A DNA stretch of 64,000 bases from Nitrososphaerota archaeon (GTDB taxonomy: Archaea > Thermoproteota > Nitrososphaeria > Nitrososphaerales > Gagatemarchaeaceae), in the NCBI GenBank assembly GCA_027887005.1, contig JAPCJI010000002.1:1-64000 (forward strand), written 5' to 3'. Positions 8,541-15,054 of this stretch are shown here, piece by piece (position 1 is the first letter of the stretch; each line of letters begins with the position of its first letter). The notes beneath the pieces are model-generated. The model saw only the letters and a list, made by a program, of their open reading frames with translations, was not told the DNA's origin and ran no database searches. Position numbers and translations under genes: made by a program.

Positions 8541-9593
8541 GTGAGAAGAGAGAACAGGACCTCGAAGGCAGTCTCGGCTGTCCTTGTCGTCTCCCTGGTT
8601 GCGCTGTCAGGGTTGGGGGCCTACCTGGTCAACCAAACGATCCTGGACTCGAGTCCTCTAGTAGGCAGCGCAGTGAAGGTGGCTACATCATCCTTCAGCC
8701 CGTTCGTAGGTGCGGTGGGAAACGTAGGGTACCTCTACGTCGGACTGCTGAACGGCACAGTGGTGAAGATGGAAGCCCAGAGCGGCAAGGTTGTGAAATC
8801 CGTCGCCCTCCCCGACCAGAACTCGGCCGCGCACTTGGTGTACTACAACGACTCGGTGTACGTCGGGACGGAGAAGTTGCCAGGAGCGAAGGACACTGGA
8901 CCGTATCACGTCTACAGAATCGACTCCCAGACGATGCAGATAGCGGGACAGATGGCCATGAACCTTCACGAGGCCAACGGATTCCTGTTGGCCTTCAACG
9001 GGTATCTCTGGGCAGGGGACGGCCAGTGCACCCTCTACAAGATTGCGCCGCGCAACCTGACGGTGGTGAAGATGGTCCCGAACGTTGCGGAGGACGAGAT
9101 GGCCTTTGACGGGCAGTACTATTGGACTCAGTGCGTTCACAGCGTCCACGTTCTGAAAGCAGATTCCACCCTATCGAGCGTGGCCGCAGGCGTGCTGACA
9201 GGACCCGGAAGGCCGCGGGGCTTCTTCATTCTGGGTTCATCTACCTACTGTACGGACACGGCGAACTTCACCCGGCACCGGATGCTCCTGTCTGGGCATA
9301 CGGTGATGTTCAGTAGGGTGGGAAGCTTCCTCGACCAGGCCATCGGGACCCGCGACGCCTTTTCATTGAAGGGCCTTCTTTACTTCTATGAGACCAGGGA
9401 CGACAGGCAGGTCCCTGGCCGGATCATCGTCTATGACGGGAATCAGAAACTCGAAGTCGTAGTCAACCTGTTCGGATACGGCCTTCCGACGGACGCTTCA
9501 CAGCATTCGATGTTCCTCCTCGACGGGAGGATCTACTTCGTGACGCCTTCCGTGGTGGGATATCTCCTGCCTTTCGACGCCCAGGCGGTCTGA
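8541..9593 (+). CDS. secreted, membrane-anchored beta-propeller-like protein
   Basis: This 350-residue protein begins at a GTG about 24 bases after TTATCTA (8514-8520). An N-terminal signal anchor (about 10-31) precedes a region of repeated short beta segments such as YLYVGLLNGTVVKMEAQSG, YNDSVYVGTEKL and FNGYLWAGDGQ, the pattern of quinoprotein or PQQ-like propeller blades. Three cysteines lie between about 160 and 240. No catalytic residues are recognised. It probably faces the cell exterior and may bind a partner or polymer; this is inferred from the fold pattern. It stands alone, divergent from proC and convergent with the RidA-family gene. Confidence 0.7.
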   Translation: MRRENRTSKAVSAVLVVSLVALSGLGAYLVNQTILDSSPLVGSAVKVATSSFSPFVGAVGNVGYLYVGLLNGTVVKMEAQSGKVVKSVALPDQNSAAHLVYYNDSVYVGTEKLPGAKDTGPYHVYRIDSQTMQIAGQMAMNLHEANGFLLAFNGYLWAGDGQCTLYKIAPRNLTVVKMVPNVAEDEMAFDGQYYWTQCVHSVHVLKADSTLSSVAAGVLTGPGRPRGFFILGSSTYCTDTANFTRHRMLLSGHTVMFSRVGSFLDQAIGTRDAFSLKGLLYFYETRDDRQVPGRIIVYDGNQKLEVVVNLFGYGLPTDASQHSMFLLDGRIYFVTPSVVGYLLPFDAQAV

Positions 9594-9631
9594 GCCTCTT
9601 CGGAGGGGCACCCGCCAACCCTTTCCAAGCC

Positions 9632-10027
9632 TCAACCCAGGGCAACCGCTTCTATCTCGACGACTTGGCCTGGAAAGGCAAGGCCCTTAGTTTCCACCAG
9701 TGTGGACGCAGGAAAACCGTCTGAGAAGAATTGTTTCGTAAGCTCAGTGAATTCCTCGATGGTGCCCTTCATGTCAGTCACGTAGGCGGTTATCTTCATG
9801 ACGTTCTGGTTCGCCATTCCGCTTTCATTCAGGACTGCGGCTATCCCGTCGAGCGCCATTTGGCATTGCTCTCGGAAGGTGCCGCCGACGAAGTTGCCTT
9901 CCTTGTCCGCGGCGAGCTGGCCCGAAATGAAGAGGATCCTTTTGCCTCCTTCGGCCAGGATGCCTTGGCTGAACCCATATGGATCGCTGTTGAAGATCGA
10001 GGGAGGCGCGATTGCCCTTCGTTTCAA
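9632..10027 (-). CDS. RidA/YjgF family protein lacking the usual catalytic arginine
   Basis: The 131-residue protein matches the RidA fold: FISGQLAADKEGNFVGG, REQCQMALDGIAAVL and the C-terminal VVEIEAVALG. RidA proteins deaminate reactive enamines and imines using an arginine in a P-A-R-S type loop; here that loop reads PASTLVET, so the arginine is missing and deaminase activity is doubtful. TTG 10027 is preferred over the in-frame ATG at 10075: a GGATAAACC element near 10055-10063 lies about 30 bases before it, and the shorter form has the usual family length. An unrelated function within the family is likely. Confidence 0.8.
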   Translation of the reverse strand: MKRRAIAPPSIFNSDPYGFSQGILAEGGKRILFISGQLAADKEGNFVGGTFREQCQMALDGIAAVLNESGMANQNVMKITAYVTDMKGTIEEFTELTKQFFSDGFPASTLVETKGLAFPGQVVEIEAVALG

Positions 10028-10054
10028 GGTACGGGAATGCCGGGAGGGGTGAAG

Positions 10055-10063
10055 GTGGTTTAT
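10055..10063 (-). promoter_or_regulatory. TATA-like element for the RidA-family gene
   Basis: GGATAAACC read on the minus strand lies inside the longer reading frame and about 30 bases before TTG 10027, which is why the shorter start was chosen. Confidence 0.45.
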
Positions 10064-10116
10064 CCGTTTCGGCATCGGAACTCCAGCGAGTTCGCGAACA
10101 ACGAATTCAAGACCGA

Positions 10117-10136
10117 AGCGGCCCGGTGGGGCTCAG
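10117..10136 (+). repeat. degenerate tRNA-Lys 3'-end copy
   Basis: AGCGGCCCGGTGGGGCTCAG resembles the copies at 11620 and 12300 and the 3' end of the tRNA-Lys gene (13103-13122) with one base deleted and a few substitutions. All copies have the same orientation and lie downstream of the tRNA 3' end. A second fragment at 10143-10157 (TGGGATCGAATCCG) also resembles the tRNA T-loop region. This is the most diverged and most distant copy. Confidence 0.45.
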
Positions 10137-10212
10137 ACCTATTATGGGATCGAATCCGAGCGTTGGCTAGGCCACAAGGGTTAAAGGGATTCTATGCCCC
10201 ATTCCATAACGA

Positions 10213-11010
10213 ATGCTGGACTTCGCTCCTAGCTTCCTAGCATGGTTAGCTTCCACAGCTGTTCCAGCCTTCGTGGGATTGCTGGTAATTACCAGCCTTG
10301 GTTCACTCGTGAAGCCCAGGTATCTCAACGCCTTCGCGTTAGGTATCTTCCTCTGGTTCTTCGTCGACACGATCGGCGGGTCCTCCAACCTGGAGGTTAA
10401 CCAGGGCTTCAGTGGCGGAGCCAGCCAGGCCGCAGTCCTGCTGCTCTTCGTTGTGGGTGTCGTGCTGTCTTTCTCAGGAGATAGGGGATTGTTTTCTGCC
10501 GATTCGGTGGTCGGAACTTTCGACCTCAGGATTCCGCTCTTGGTGGCGATTGCGGTGGGAATCCATGGGTTCGGCGAAGGTACTGCGTTCGGCAGCACCG
10601 CAGCATCCACCTCGAACACTCAACTTTTGGACGCTTTCGGGGGGGTGAGTGCCGGAATCGCGTATGCGCTTCACAAGGCGCTCGAGCCGATGATGATAGG
10701 AGCGGTCTACGTCTTCTATTCGCGAAATCAAATCAGAGGGGGCCTGAGCAGGGCGAAGGATCTGGTCTTCCTGACGGTTCTATTCGTCTTCCCGTCGTTA
10801 ATCGGGGCGGCGACTGGGTACTACGTGAGTTATGACGCGACCTACTTCTTCGCGCTGGGGACGGGGACCTCGGTCTACGCCGCGCTGAAATTGGCCAAGC
10901 CTCTCTTCCAAGGCCCAGAGGTCGCAGGTTCTGCGGACTCGCTGAAGGTCGCGTTGTGGCTGGTCTTCGGGTTTGTCTGCATTTATTTCGCAGGGCTATT
11001 CCACTCCTAG
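10213..11010 (+). CDS. ZIP family divalent metal transporter
   Basis: The 265-residue protein has about eight hydrophobic helices. The ZIP signature is visible in helix 4, GIHGFGEGTAFGS (H-x3-E-G), and helix 5, ALHKALEPMMIG, which hold the metal-binding histidines and glutamates of the family. ZIP proteins move zinc, iron or other divalent metals into the cytoplasm; the substrate cannot be read here. A TATA-like GGTTAAAGG at 10179-10187 lies about 30 bases before the ATG. A CuA-like cupredoxin gene follows 10 bases later, making a metal-related transcription unit bounded by tRNA-derived repeats. Confidence 0.8.
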   Translation: MLDFAPSFLAWLASTAVPAFVGLLVITSLGSLVKPRYLNAFALGIFLWFFVDTIGGSSNLEVNQGFSGGASQAAVLLLFVVGVVLSFSGDRGLFSADSVVGTFDLRIPLLVAIAVGIHGFGEGTAFGSTAASTSNTQLLDAFGGVSAGIAYALHKALEPMMIGAVYVFYSRNQIRGGLSRAKDLVFLTVLFVFPSLIGAATGYYVSYDATYFFALGTGTSVYAALKLAKPLFQGPEVAGSADSLKVALWLVFGFVCIYFAGLFHS

Positions 11011-11020
11011 GTGAGAATTC

Positions 11021-11452
11021 TTGAAACTTGACCGCCGTACGACCATTCTGATTCTGGTTGTCGCCGTTGTGATTAGTTCCACGTTGGTGGTTGCGTACTC
11101 TCTGAACTTGGGGAAGGCTGGCCCGGGCACGAAGCAATCTGGCGGTTTCCTGATAATCGCCGGTCCCAACGGGTACAATGACAGCATCGACCACGGCGTT
11201 CCTCAGAACCCTTGGCCCATAGTCAAGGTGCAGAAGGGAACCACGGTGACCATTTCGGTGTACAACTCCGACCACCAGGCACACGGATTCCAAATCACGC
11301 ACTATCTCGCTGGGAGCATAAACACTGTAGCCCCGGGACAGACGTTCACGGTCTCGTTCGTCGCCGATGAGACGGGGACATTTCAGATCTACTGCGCGAT
11401 TTTTTGCACGGTGCATGCCTTCATGCAGAGTGGGGAGCTCATCGTCCAATAG
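11021..11452 (+). CDS. membrane-anchored cupredoxin with CuA-like binuclear copper motif
   Basis: This 143-residue protein has an N-terminal anchor helix (about 8-27) and a cupredoxin domain. The C-terminal motif CAIFCTVHAFM gives Cys-x3-Cys-x2-His-x2-Met, close to the CuA site of cytochrome oxidase subunit II (Cys-x3-Cys-x3-His-x2-Met) but one residue shorter between the second Cys and His. An upstream His occurs in DHQAHGF. It lacks the two-helix hairpin of a true oxidase subunit, so an independent electron carrier or copper carrier is more likely. TTG 11021 follows an AGGTGAG Shine-Dalgarno-like site, consistent with translation behind the ZIP gene. Confidence 0.8.
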   Translation: MKLDRRTTILILVVAVVISSTLVVAYSLNLGKAGPGTKQSGGFLIIAGPNGYNDSIDHGVPQNPWPIVKVQKGTTVTISVYNSDHQAHGFQITHYLAGSINTVAPGQTFTVSFVADETGTFQIYCAIFCTVHAFMQSGELIVQ

Positions 11453-11619
11453 CGTTCGCCCAAGTATTCATTCGGTGACTGGGAAACGCAAGGTAGACTC
11501 GGCGTTCTCCGAAGCCAACCGCGCCGAGTTCAGGCCCAAGCGACTCCCGTACTTCAGCGTCTTGGCCGGGACTTGTCAGTCAATGTAGGCGCCCCAACAT
11601 ACGAGTTGAAGGATGCCAT

Positions 11620-11639
11620 AGCGGGCCCGGTGGGGTCCG
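11620..11639 (+). repeat. tRNA-Lys 3'-end derived repeat (copy 2)
   Basis: AGCGGGCCCGGTGGGGTCCG is identical to the copy at 12300-12319 and matches 18 of 20 bases of the 3' end of the intact tRNA-Lys gene at 13103-13122. On the minus strand it can still form the GTGGG/CCCAC T-stem with a shortened loop, but no other tRNA part is present. The surrounding intergenic stretch 11453-11690 holds nothing else recognisable. Confidence 0.7.
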
Positions 11640-11690
11640 CCCACAAACGGGTCCGAAGTATGGATTCCGACAGATGAACGCGACACGAAT

Positions 11691-12188
11691 TCAGTAGAAT
11701 CCGGCGGCGACCATGAAGACCGACGCGAGAACAAGAAGGAGGACCGTCAGAGTGGCTGTGTCTGAAGCCCTCTTGAGCGTCTTTGGAAAATCCGCCGGGG
11801 GTTGATGCTGACCGGAGGCTTGCATTTCCTTTATCATGTTTATCGCCTTGACCTGGATTGGAACACTTACGAATTCTGAGATTAGGAACGCGACAAACCC
11901 AATGGACAGCCCAATCGATAAGTTGACTCCATAAGAGGTCGAGGGGTCGAGCAGCGGCAAGCTCCCGAGGCTATAGAGAAGAAGTACTCCGAACAGTATG
12001 GTCGTGCCCGCAAATATCTGAAAGAACCGAACGACCCTTGGGACGACTTTCACTAGGAATTCGCCTGAACTGGGAGGTGAGAGCTTCGCGAGGGCTGGTC
12101 CCACCACAAAGGCGAACATTATTCCGCCGCCAAGCCAGCCTATAGCTGAAACAATGTGAAACCAGGCAAGAATCGCCGTGAACAGCAT
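11691..12188 (-). CDS. CopD-like membrane protein
   Basis: The 165-residue protein has about four helices. The N-terminal AWFHIVSAIGWLGGGIMF resembles the opening helix of CopD/YcnJ-type copper resistance membrane domains and related four-helix proteins, where the histidine can bind copper or heme. The family assignment is tentative. It lies alone between two tRNA-derived repeats (11620 and 12300), next to the ZIP and CuA-like genes, which supports a role in copper handling by context only. Confidence 0.55.
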   Translation of the reverse strand: MLFTAILAWFHIVSAIGWLGGGIMFAFVVGPALAKLSPPSSGEFLVKVVPRVVRFFQIFAGTTILFGVLLLYSLGSLPLLDPSTSYGVNLSIGLSIGFVAFLISEFVSVPIQVKAINMIKEMQASGQHQPPADFPKTLKRASDTATLTVLLLVLASVFMVAAGFY

Positions 12189-12299
12189 TCCCTAAGGTCC
12201 TCGTTTCGGACTTGGCATTACGCTATTTAACTGTGGGTTGAGGGAAAAGTTCCCCCCTTAGGTCGCCACCTGACAACCGACTCGACGATTCCAAAGAGA

Positions 12300-12319
12300 A
12301 GCGGGCCCGGTGGGGTCCG
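12300..12319 (+). repeat. tRNA-Lys 3'-end derived repeat (copy 3)
   Basis: An exact second occurrence of AGCGGGCCCGGTGGGGTCCG, 803 bases from the same region of the intact tRNA-Lys gene and 680 from copy 2. It lies between the CopD-like gene and the DHFR-like gene. Confidence 0.7.
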
Positions 12320-12376
12320 GTGCGGAATCGTACCCCAGAGCTGGCCCAATAATGGGCCTTACTTAGTCAGCCCCGG

Positions 12377-12468
12377 CTACTTCCTGAGCCTCTCCACCAA
12401 CTCCTTGTACCTGGACCTCTTCAGAAGGCGCCTGTTGCCTAGGCTTAACTCAGTCGACCAGAGGGGTA
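12377..12468 (-). pseudogene. possible C-terminal gene remnant
   Basis: A short open frame on the minus strand ends in RYKELVERLRK and a stop at 12377-12379, preceded by the basic stretch LGNRRLLKRS. The composition looks protein-like, as of a DNA- or RNA-binding C-terminus, but the frame has no plausible start and runs into the promoter of the gene at 12475. It could be a leftover gene end associated with the repeat at 12300, or chance. Confidence 0.25.
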
Positions 12469-12474
12469 AGGACC

Positions 12475-13056
12475 ATGAGACATCTGATCCTTGACACAAT
12501 AGTTTCCCTTGACGGGTACTTTACGAGTCTGAGGAATGAGATTGACTGGTTCGGATTCGACGACGACGAGTGGAAATGGTCTAGGGATATTAATCGCAGG
12601 GTGGACACGATGCTCTATGGGCGAGTCACTTACGAAGAGTTCAGGCAGTTCTGGCCGACTACAGCCCCGAAGTCAATGGGGGTGGATCCCACTCTCATTC
12701 AGCAGCTGAACACCCTGCAGAAAGTAGTTTTCTCGCGGACTCTCGCCAAGGCGTCTTGGAAGCCCGCGACCCTCGTGCGAGGCAACCCGAGCGAGGCCGT
12801 CTCGAAGCTCAAACGACAGAATGGGAAGGACATAGTCGTCGTGGGCAGCGGAACGCTGGTGGGCTCGCTCCTCCGAGAGGATCTCATCGACGAGTATTAC
12901 GTCCGGGTACGTCCCATCATACTGGGCTCGGGGAGGCCCATATTCGTCGACCCCGACGGCAGGCACCCTCTAAAGCTGATCAGCGCCAAGACGTTCAAGT
13001 CGGGAGTGGTCGGACTCCACTACGAACCACTAGCGCAGACGAGAGACAGAAAATAG
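12475..13056 (+). CDS. dihydrofolate reductase-like (RibD C-terminal domain) protein
   Basis: The 193-residue protein matches the RibD_C/DHFR-like family: ILDTIVSLDGYF at the N-terminus, MLYGRVTYEEF, IVVVGSGTLVGSLL and YYVRVRPIILGSGRPIF. These proteins use NADPH, but most stand-alone members have no assigned substrate; a role in antifolate metabolism or riboflavin synthesis cannot be deduced. It lies between the third tRNA-derived repeat and the intact tRNA-Lys gene, so it is probably the youngest cargo of that locus. Confidence 0.85.
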   Translation: MRHLILDTIVSLDGYFTSLRNEIDWFGFDDDEWKWSRDINRRVDTMLYGRVTYEEFRQFWPTTAPKSMGVDPTLIQQLNTLQKVVFSRTLAKASWKPATLVRGNPSEAVSKLKRQNGKDIVVVGSGTLVGSLLREDLIDEYYVRVRPIILGSGRPIFVDPDGRHPLKLISAKTFKSGVVGLHYEPLAQTRDRK

Positions 13057-13124
13057 GTTCACCTCTCTTGATTCTGGAACCGCCGCGGGGTACGAAACTC
13101 AAAGCGGGCCCGGTGGGATTCGAA

Positions 13125-13146
13125 TTCGTGGGCGTTTTACACGCCT
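13125..13146 (-). other. predicted tRNA intron 3 (T-arm, 53/54)
   Basis: The 22-base intron forms an ideal bulge-helix-bulge: GGA bulge, four-pair CGTG/CACG helix, AAT bulge, and an internal GGCGT/ACGCC hairpin. Cutting after the second base of each bulge joins GTGGG to TTCGAAT exactly. Confidence 0.88.
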
Positions 13147-13162
13147 CCCACGACATGCTGGT

Positions 13163-13178
13163 GACTCCCACCTGAAGC
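13163..13178 (-). other. predicted tRNA intron 2 (anticodon loop, 37/38)
   Basis: The 16-base intron lies at the canonical position. Bulges TAG and TCA flank a four-pair CTCT/GGAG helix (one G-T pair), with cuts after the second base of each bulge, next to the GCTGG/CCAGC stem. Confidence 0.85.
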
Positions 13179-13191
13179 TAAGAGCCAGCCG

Positions 13192-13210
13192 CTTGAGCCG
13201 AGATTTATCT
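13192..13210 (-). other. predicted tRNA intron 1 (D-arm, 24/25)
   Basis: The 19-base insertion interrupts the 3' strand of the D-stem. Removal restores GAGC opposite GCTC. A GAGA/TCTC helix is possible, but the bulge-helix-bulge is irregular, so the exact ends could shift by one base. Confidence 0.75.
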
Positions 13211-13259
13211 CTCTAACCTGGCTGAGCCACGGGCCCGCAGTTTGAGCGTCCGTCTTTAC

Positions 13260-13271
13260 CGATTTAAAGAG
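13260..13271 (-). promoter_or_regulatory. TATA element for tRNA-Lys
   Basis: CTTTAAATCG read on the minus strand, centred near 13266, is 30 bases upstream of the tRNA 5' end at 13236, the usual archaeal spacing. Confidence 0.6.
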
Positions 13272-13410
13272 ATTCTTTGGCAACTGTGAAACGATTGAAG
13301 TTTCCTTCATCTTGAGATTTATCTTGTCGGCAAAAATGCCATCATTGTTCGTGAGGGGAGTGTGAAAGTGCTTTCTCGTTGATATACCAGGCATCAAATG
13401 AGGAAGCCGA

Positions 13411-14451
13411 ATGGGAAGACTGGTGTTTGTCGGCCTGGGGCTGGGCGGGAAGGGAATAAGTCTCAACGGCATCGAGGAACTGAAGGCGGCAGACGTCGCA
13501 TACCTCGAATATTACACTTCACCTCATGAGCCGGGCCTCCTCAAGGAGCTGGAGGACGCCGTAGGAAAGCGTCTTGTCATCGTCGACCGGGCTTTCGTCG
13601 AGGACGGGACACGGATCCTAGACGAGGCAACTAACAAGAAGGTGGCTTTGGCCGTCCAGGGCGACCCCATGATTGCGACGACCCACGGGGAACTGAGAGC
13701 CAGGGCGACGAAGGCGGGAATCGAGACGAGAGTGGTCCACGGGGCCACCATAGCGTCGGCGGCGGCCAGTGAATCCGGACTCCACTACTACAAGTTCTCC
13801 CGGACGGTGACCGTCACCAGGGAAGCGGTCGGCAGGTTAACCCAGGCGTACCACGTGCTGCACCAGAACCTGCTCGAGGGGGCGCATACCCTCATCCTGC
13901 TCGAGTATGACGAAGATAGCGGTGAAGGAGTCTCACCTGCGTCCGCCATCGCCGGACTCCTGCTCGCCGAAGCGAACTTCAAGAGGGGCGTTGTGAGTGA
14001 AGCGACCTTCGCTCTCGTCCTGTCGAGGGTCGGAAGGCCTGATAGCGCGGTCGGAGGAGGGACATTCGCTGAGCTTGATAAGAAGGACTATGGTCAGCCG
14101 CCCCACACGCTCCTCATCCCCGGGAAACTGCACTTCACCGAGACTGAGGCGGTTGCTGCGATCTTCAAACTGAGCAAGGCGGAGGTCCGCAGCAATTCGG
14201 AAGGGGTGCTTCGGACGGCCCAGACCCTGGTCCCGAAATACGTGGCCAAGACCAGGCGGGCGTTGGAGGGGGTCAGGTCTAAGCTTGGGTCGCAGTATGA
14301 ACCCGTCCTTGAGAACGCGGAGCTCTACATGAAGGACGCGGAGAACTTCCTCGCCAACGGTGAGGACGAGCTGGCGATGCTGAGCATCGGCTACGCCGAA
14401 GGTCTATTAGATTCACTCTCGTTCGCCGGCGTTGTAAAGATAGACTGGTAG
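13411..14451 (+). CDS. dphB: diphthine synthase fused to a DUF357 domain
   Basis: Residues 1-260 are diphthine synthase, the SAM-dependent methyltransferase of diphthamide synthesis on EF-2: LVFVGLGLGGKGIS at the start, GDPMIATTH, and the EYDEDSG region. Residues about 265-346 form an extra helical domain ending YMKDAENFLANGEDELAM and LSIGYAEGLLDSL, recognisable as the archaeal DUF357 family, which is often a separate protein. A TATA-like TTGATATACC at 13379-13388 is 27 bases before the ATG. The ribL-like gene starts 3 bases after the stop, so the two form an operon. Confidence 0.9.
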   Translation: MGRLVFVGLGLGGKGISLNGIEELKAADVAYLEYYTSPHEPGLLKELEDAVGKRLVIVDRAFVEDGTRILDEATNKKVALAVQGDPMIATTHGELRARATKAGIETRVVHGATIASAAASESGLHYYKFSRTVTVTREAVGRLTQAYHVLHQNLLEGAHTLILLEYDEDSGEGVSPASAIAGLLLAEANFKRGVVSEATFALVLSRVGRPDSAVGGGTFAELDKKDYGQPPHTLLIPGKLHFTETEAVAAIFKLSKAEVRSNSEGVLRTAQTLVPKYVAKTRRALEGVRSKLGSQYEPVLENAELYMKDAENFLANGEDELAMLSIGYAEGLLDSLSFAGVVKIDW

Positions 14452-14454
14452 CAA

Positions 14455-15054
14455 ATGAAAGGCAAACAAATCCTCTCAGTCATCTTCTCACTGAGTCTCC
14501 TGGGGGGAAGTCCCACCCTCATCGAGGTCGGGAAACGGCTAGGAGTTGAGGCAGCGGACATCAGGGAAAAGGTCCAGGAGTGCCTGGCAAGGGGCCTCAT
14601 CGTGAATCGACACGGAAAGCTCGCACTGACCAAGGACGGACGGCGCGCACTCAGGGTGGTCTTCATCGGAGGGGGCTTCGAGATCATACACCAGGGGCAC
14701 CTGTACACCATCGAGAAGGCGAAGGAATTGGGGGATTTGTTGGTGGTCGTGGTGGCGAAGGACAGCACGATCCGGAAGAGGAAGAAGCGGGACCCGGTGG
14801 CGGGGGAAGAGAAGAGGGTGGCCTTGCTTTCGTCGCTCAGGCAGGTGGATGCAGCTATCCTGGGGGTCGAGGGGAACATCTACGACACCCTCGAGAAGGT
14901 GAAGCCCGACGTGGTCGCGCTGGGATACGACCAGCATCATCTGGAGTCCGACATAGCCCGCGAGGGGAAGAAGAGAGGACTGAAGCTGAAGGTGGTGAGG
15001 CTGGACTCCCCGATTCCCGACGTCAAGACCAGCGCGATGCTGAGGGACTTCTAG
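14455..15054 (+). CDS. ribL: FAD synthase (RibL-type cytidylyl/adenylyltransferase) with N-terminal winged helix
   Basis: Residues 1-65 look like a winged helix (GGSPTLIEVGKRLGVEAADI, REKVQECLARGLI); residues 67-199 are a HIGH-family nucleotidyltransferase: VVFIGGGFEIIHQGHLYTIE carries the HxGH motif, DPVAGEEKRVALL follows, and PDVVALGYDQH carries the C-terminal motif. Archaeal RibL makes FAD from FMN and ATP. The extra N-terminal domain could regulate or target the enzyme. It is directly downstream of the diphthine synthase fusion and overlaps the convergent translin-family gene by 4 bases. Confidence 0.82.
   Translation: MKGKQILSVIFSLSLLGGSPTLIEVGKRLGVEAADIREKVQECLARGLIVNRHGKLALTKDGRRALRVVFIGGGFEIIHQGHLYTIEKAKELGDLLVVVVAKDSTIRKRKKRDPVAGEEKRVALLSSLRQVDAAILGVEGNIYDTLEKVKPDVVALGYDQHHLESDIAREGKKRGLKLKVVRLDSPIPDVKTSAMLRDF

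Larger units (their letters stand above)
13105..13236 (-). tRNA. tRNA-Lys(CTT) with three predicted introns
   Basis: Removing 19, 16 and 22 bases leaves a 75-base tRNA: acceptor GGGCCCG/CGGGCCC, D-stem GCTC/GAGC, anticodon stem GCTGG/CCAGC, loop CTCTTAA with anticodon CTT, T-arm GTGGG TTCGAAT CCCAC and discriminator G. CCA is not encoded. Without the removals neither the D-stem nor the T-arm can form, so the introns are needed to make a tRNA. The intron at 37/38 is in the canonical place; those in the D-arm and the T-arm are noncanonical positions known from Thermoproteota and Nitrososphaerota. The 3' end is the source of the repeats at 10117, 11620 and 12300. Confidence 0.92.
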
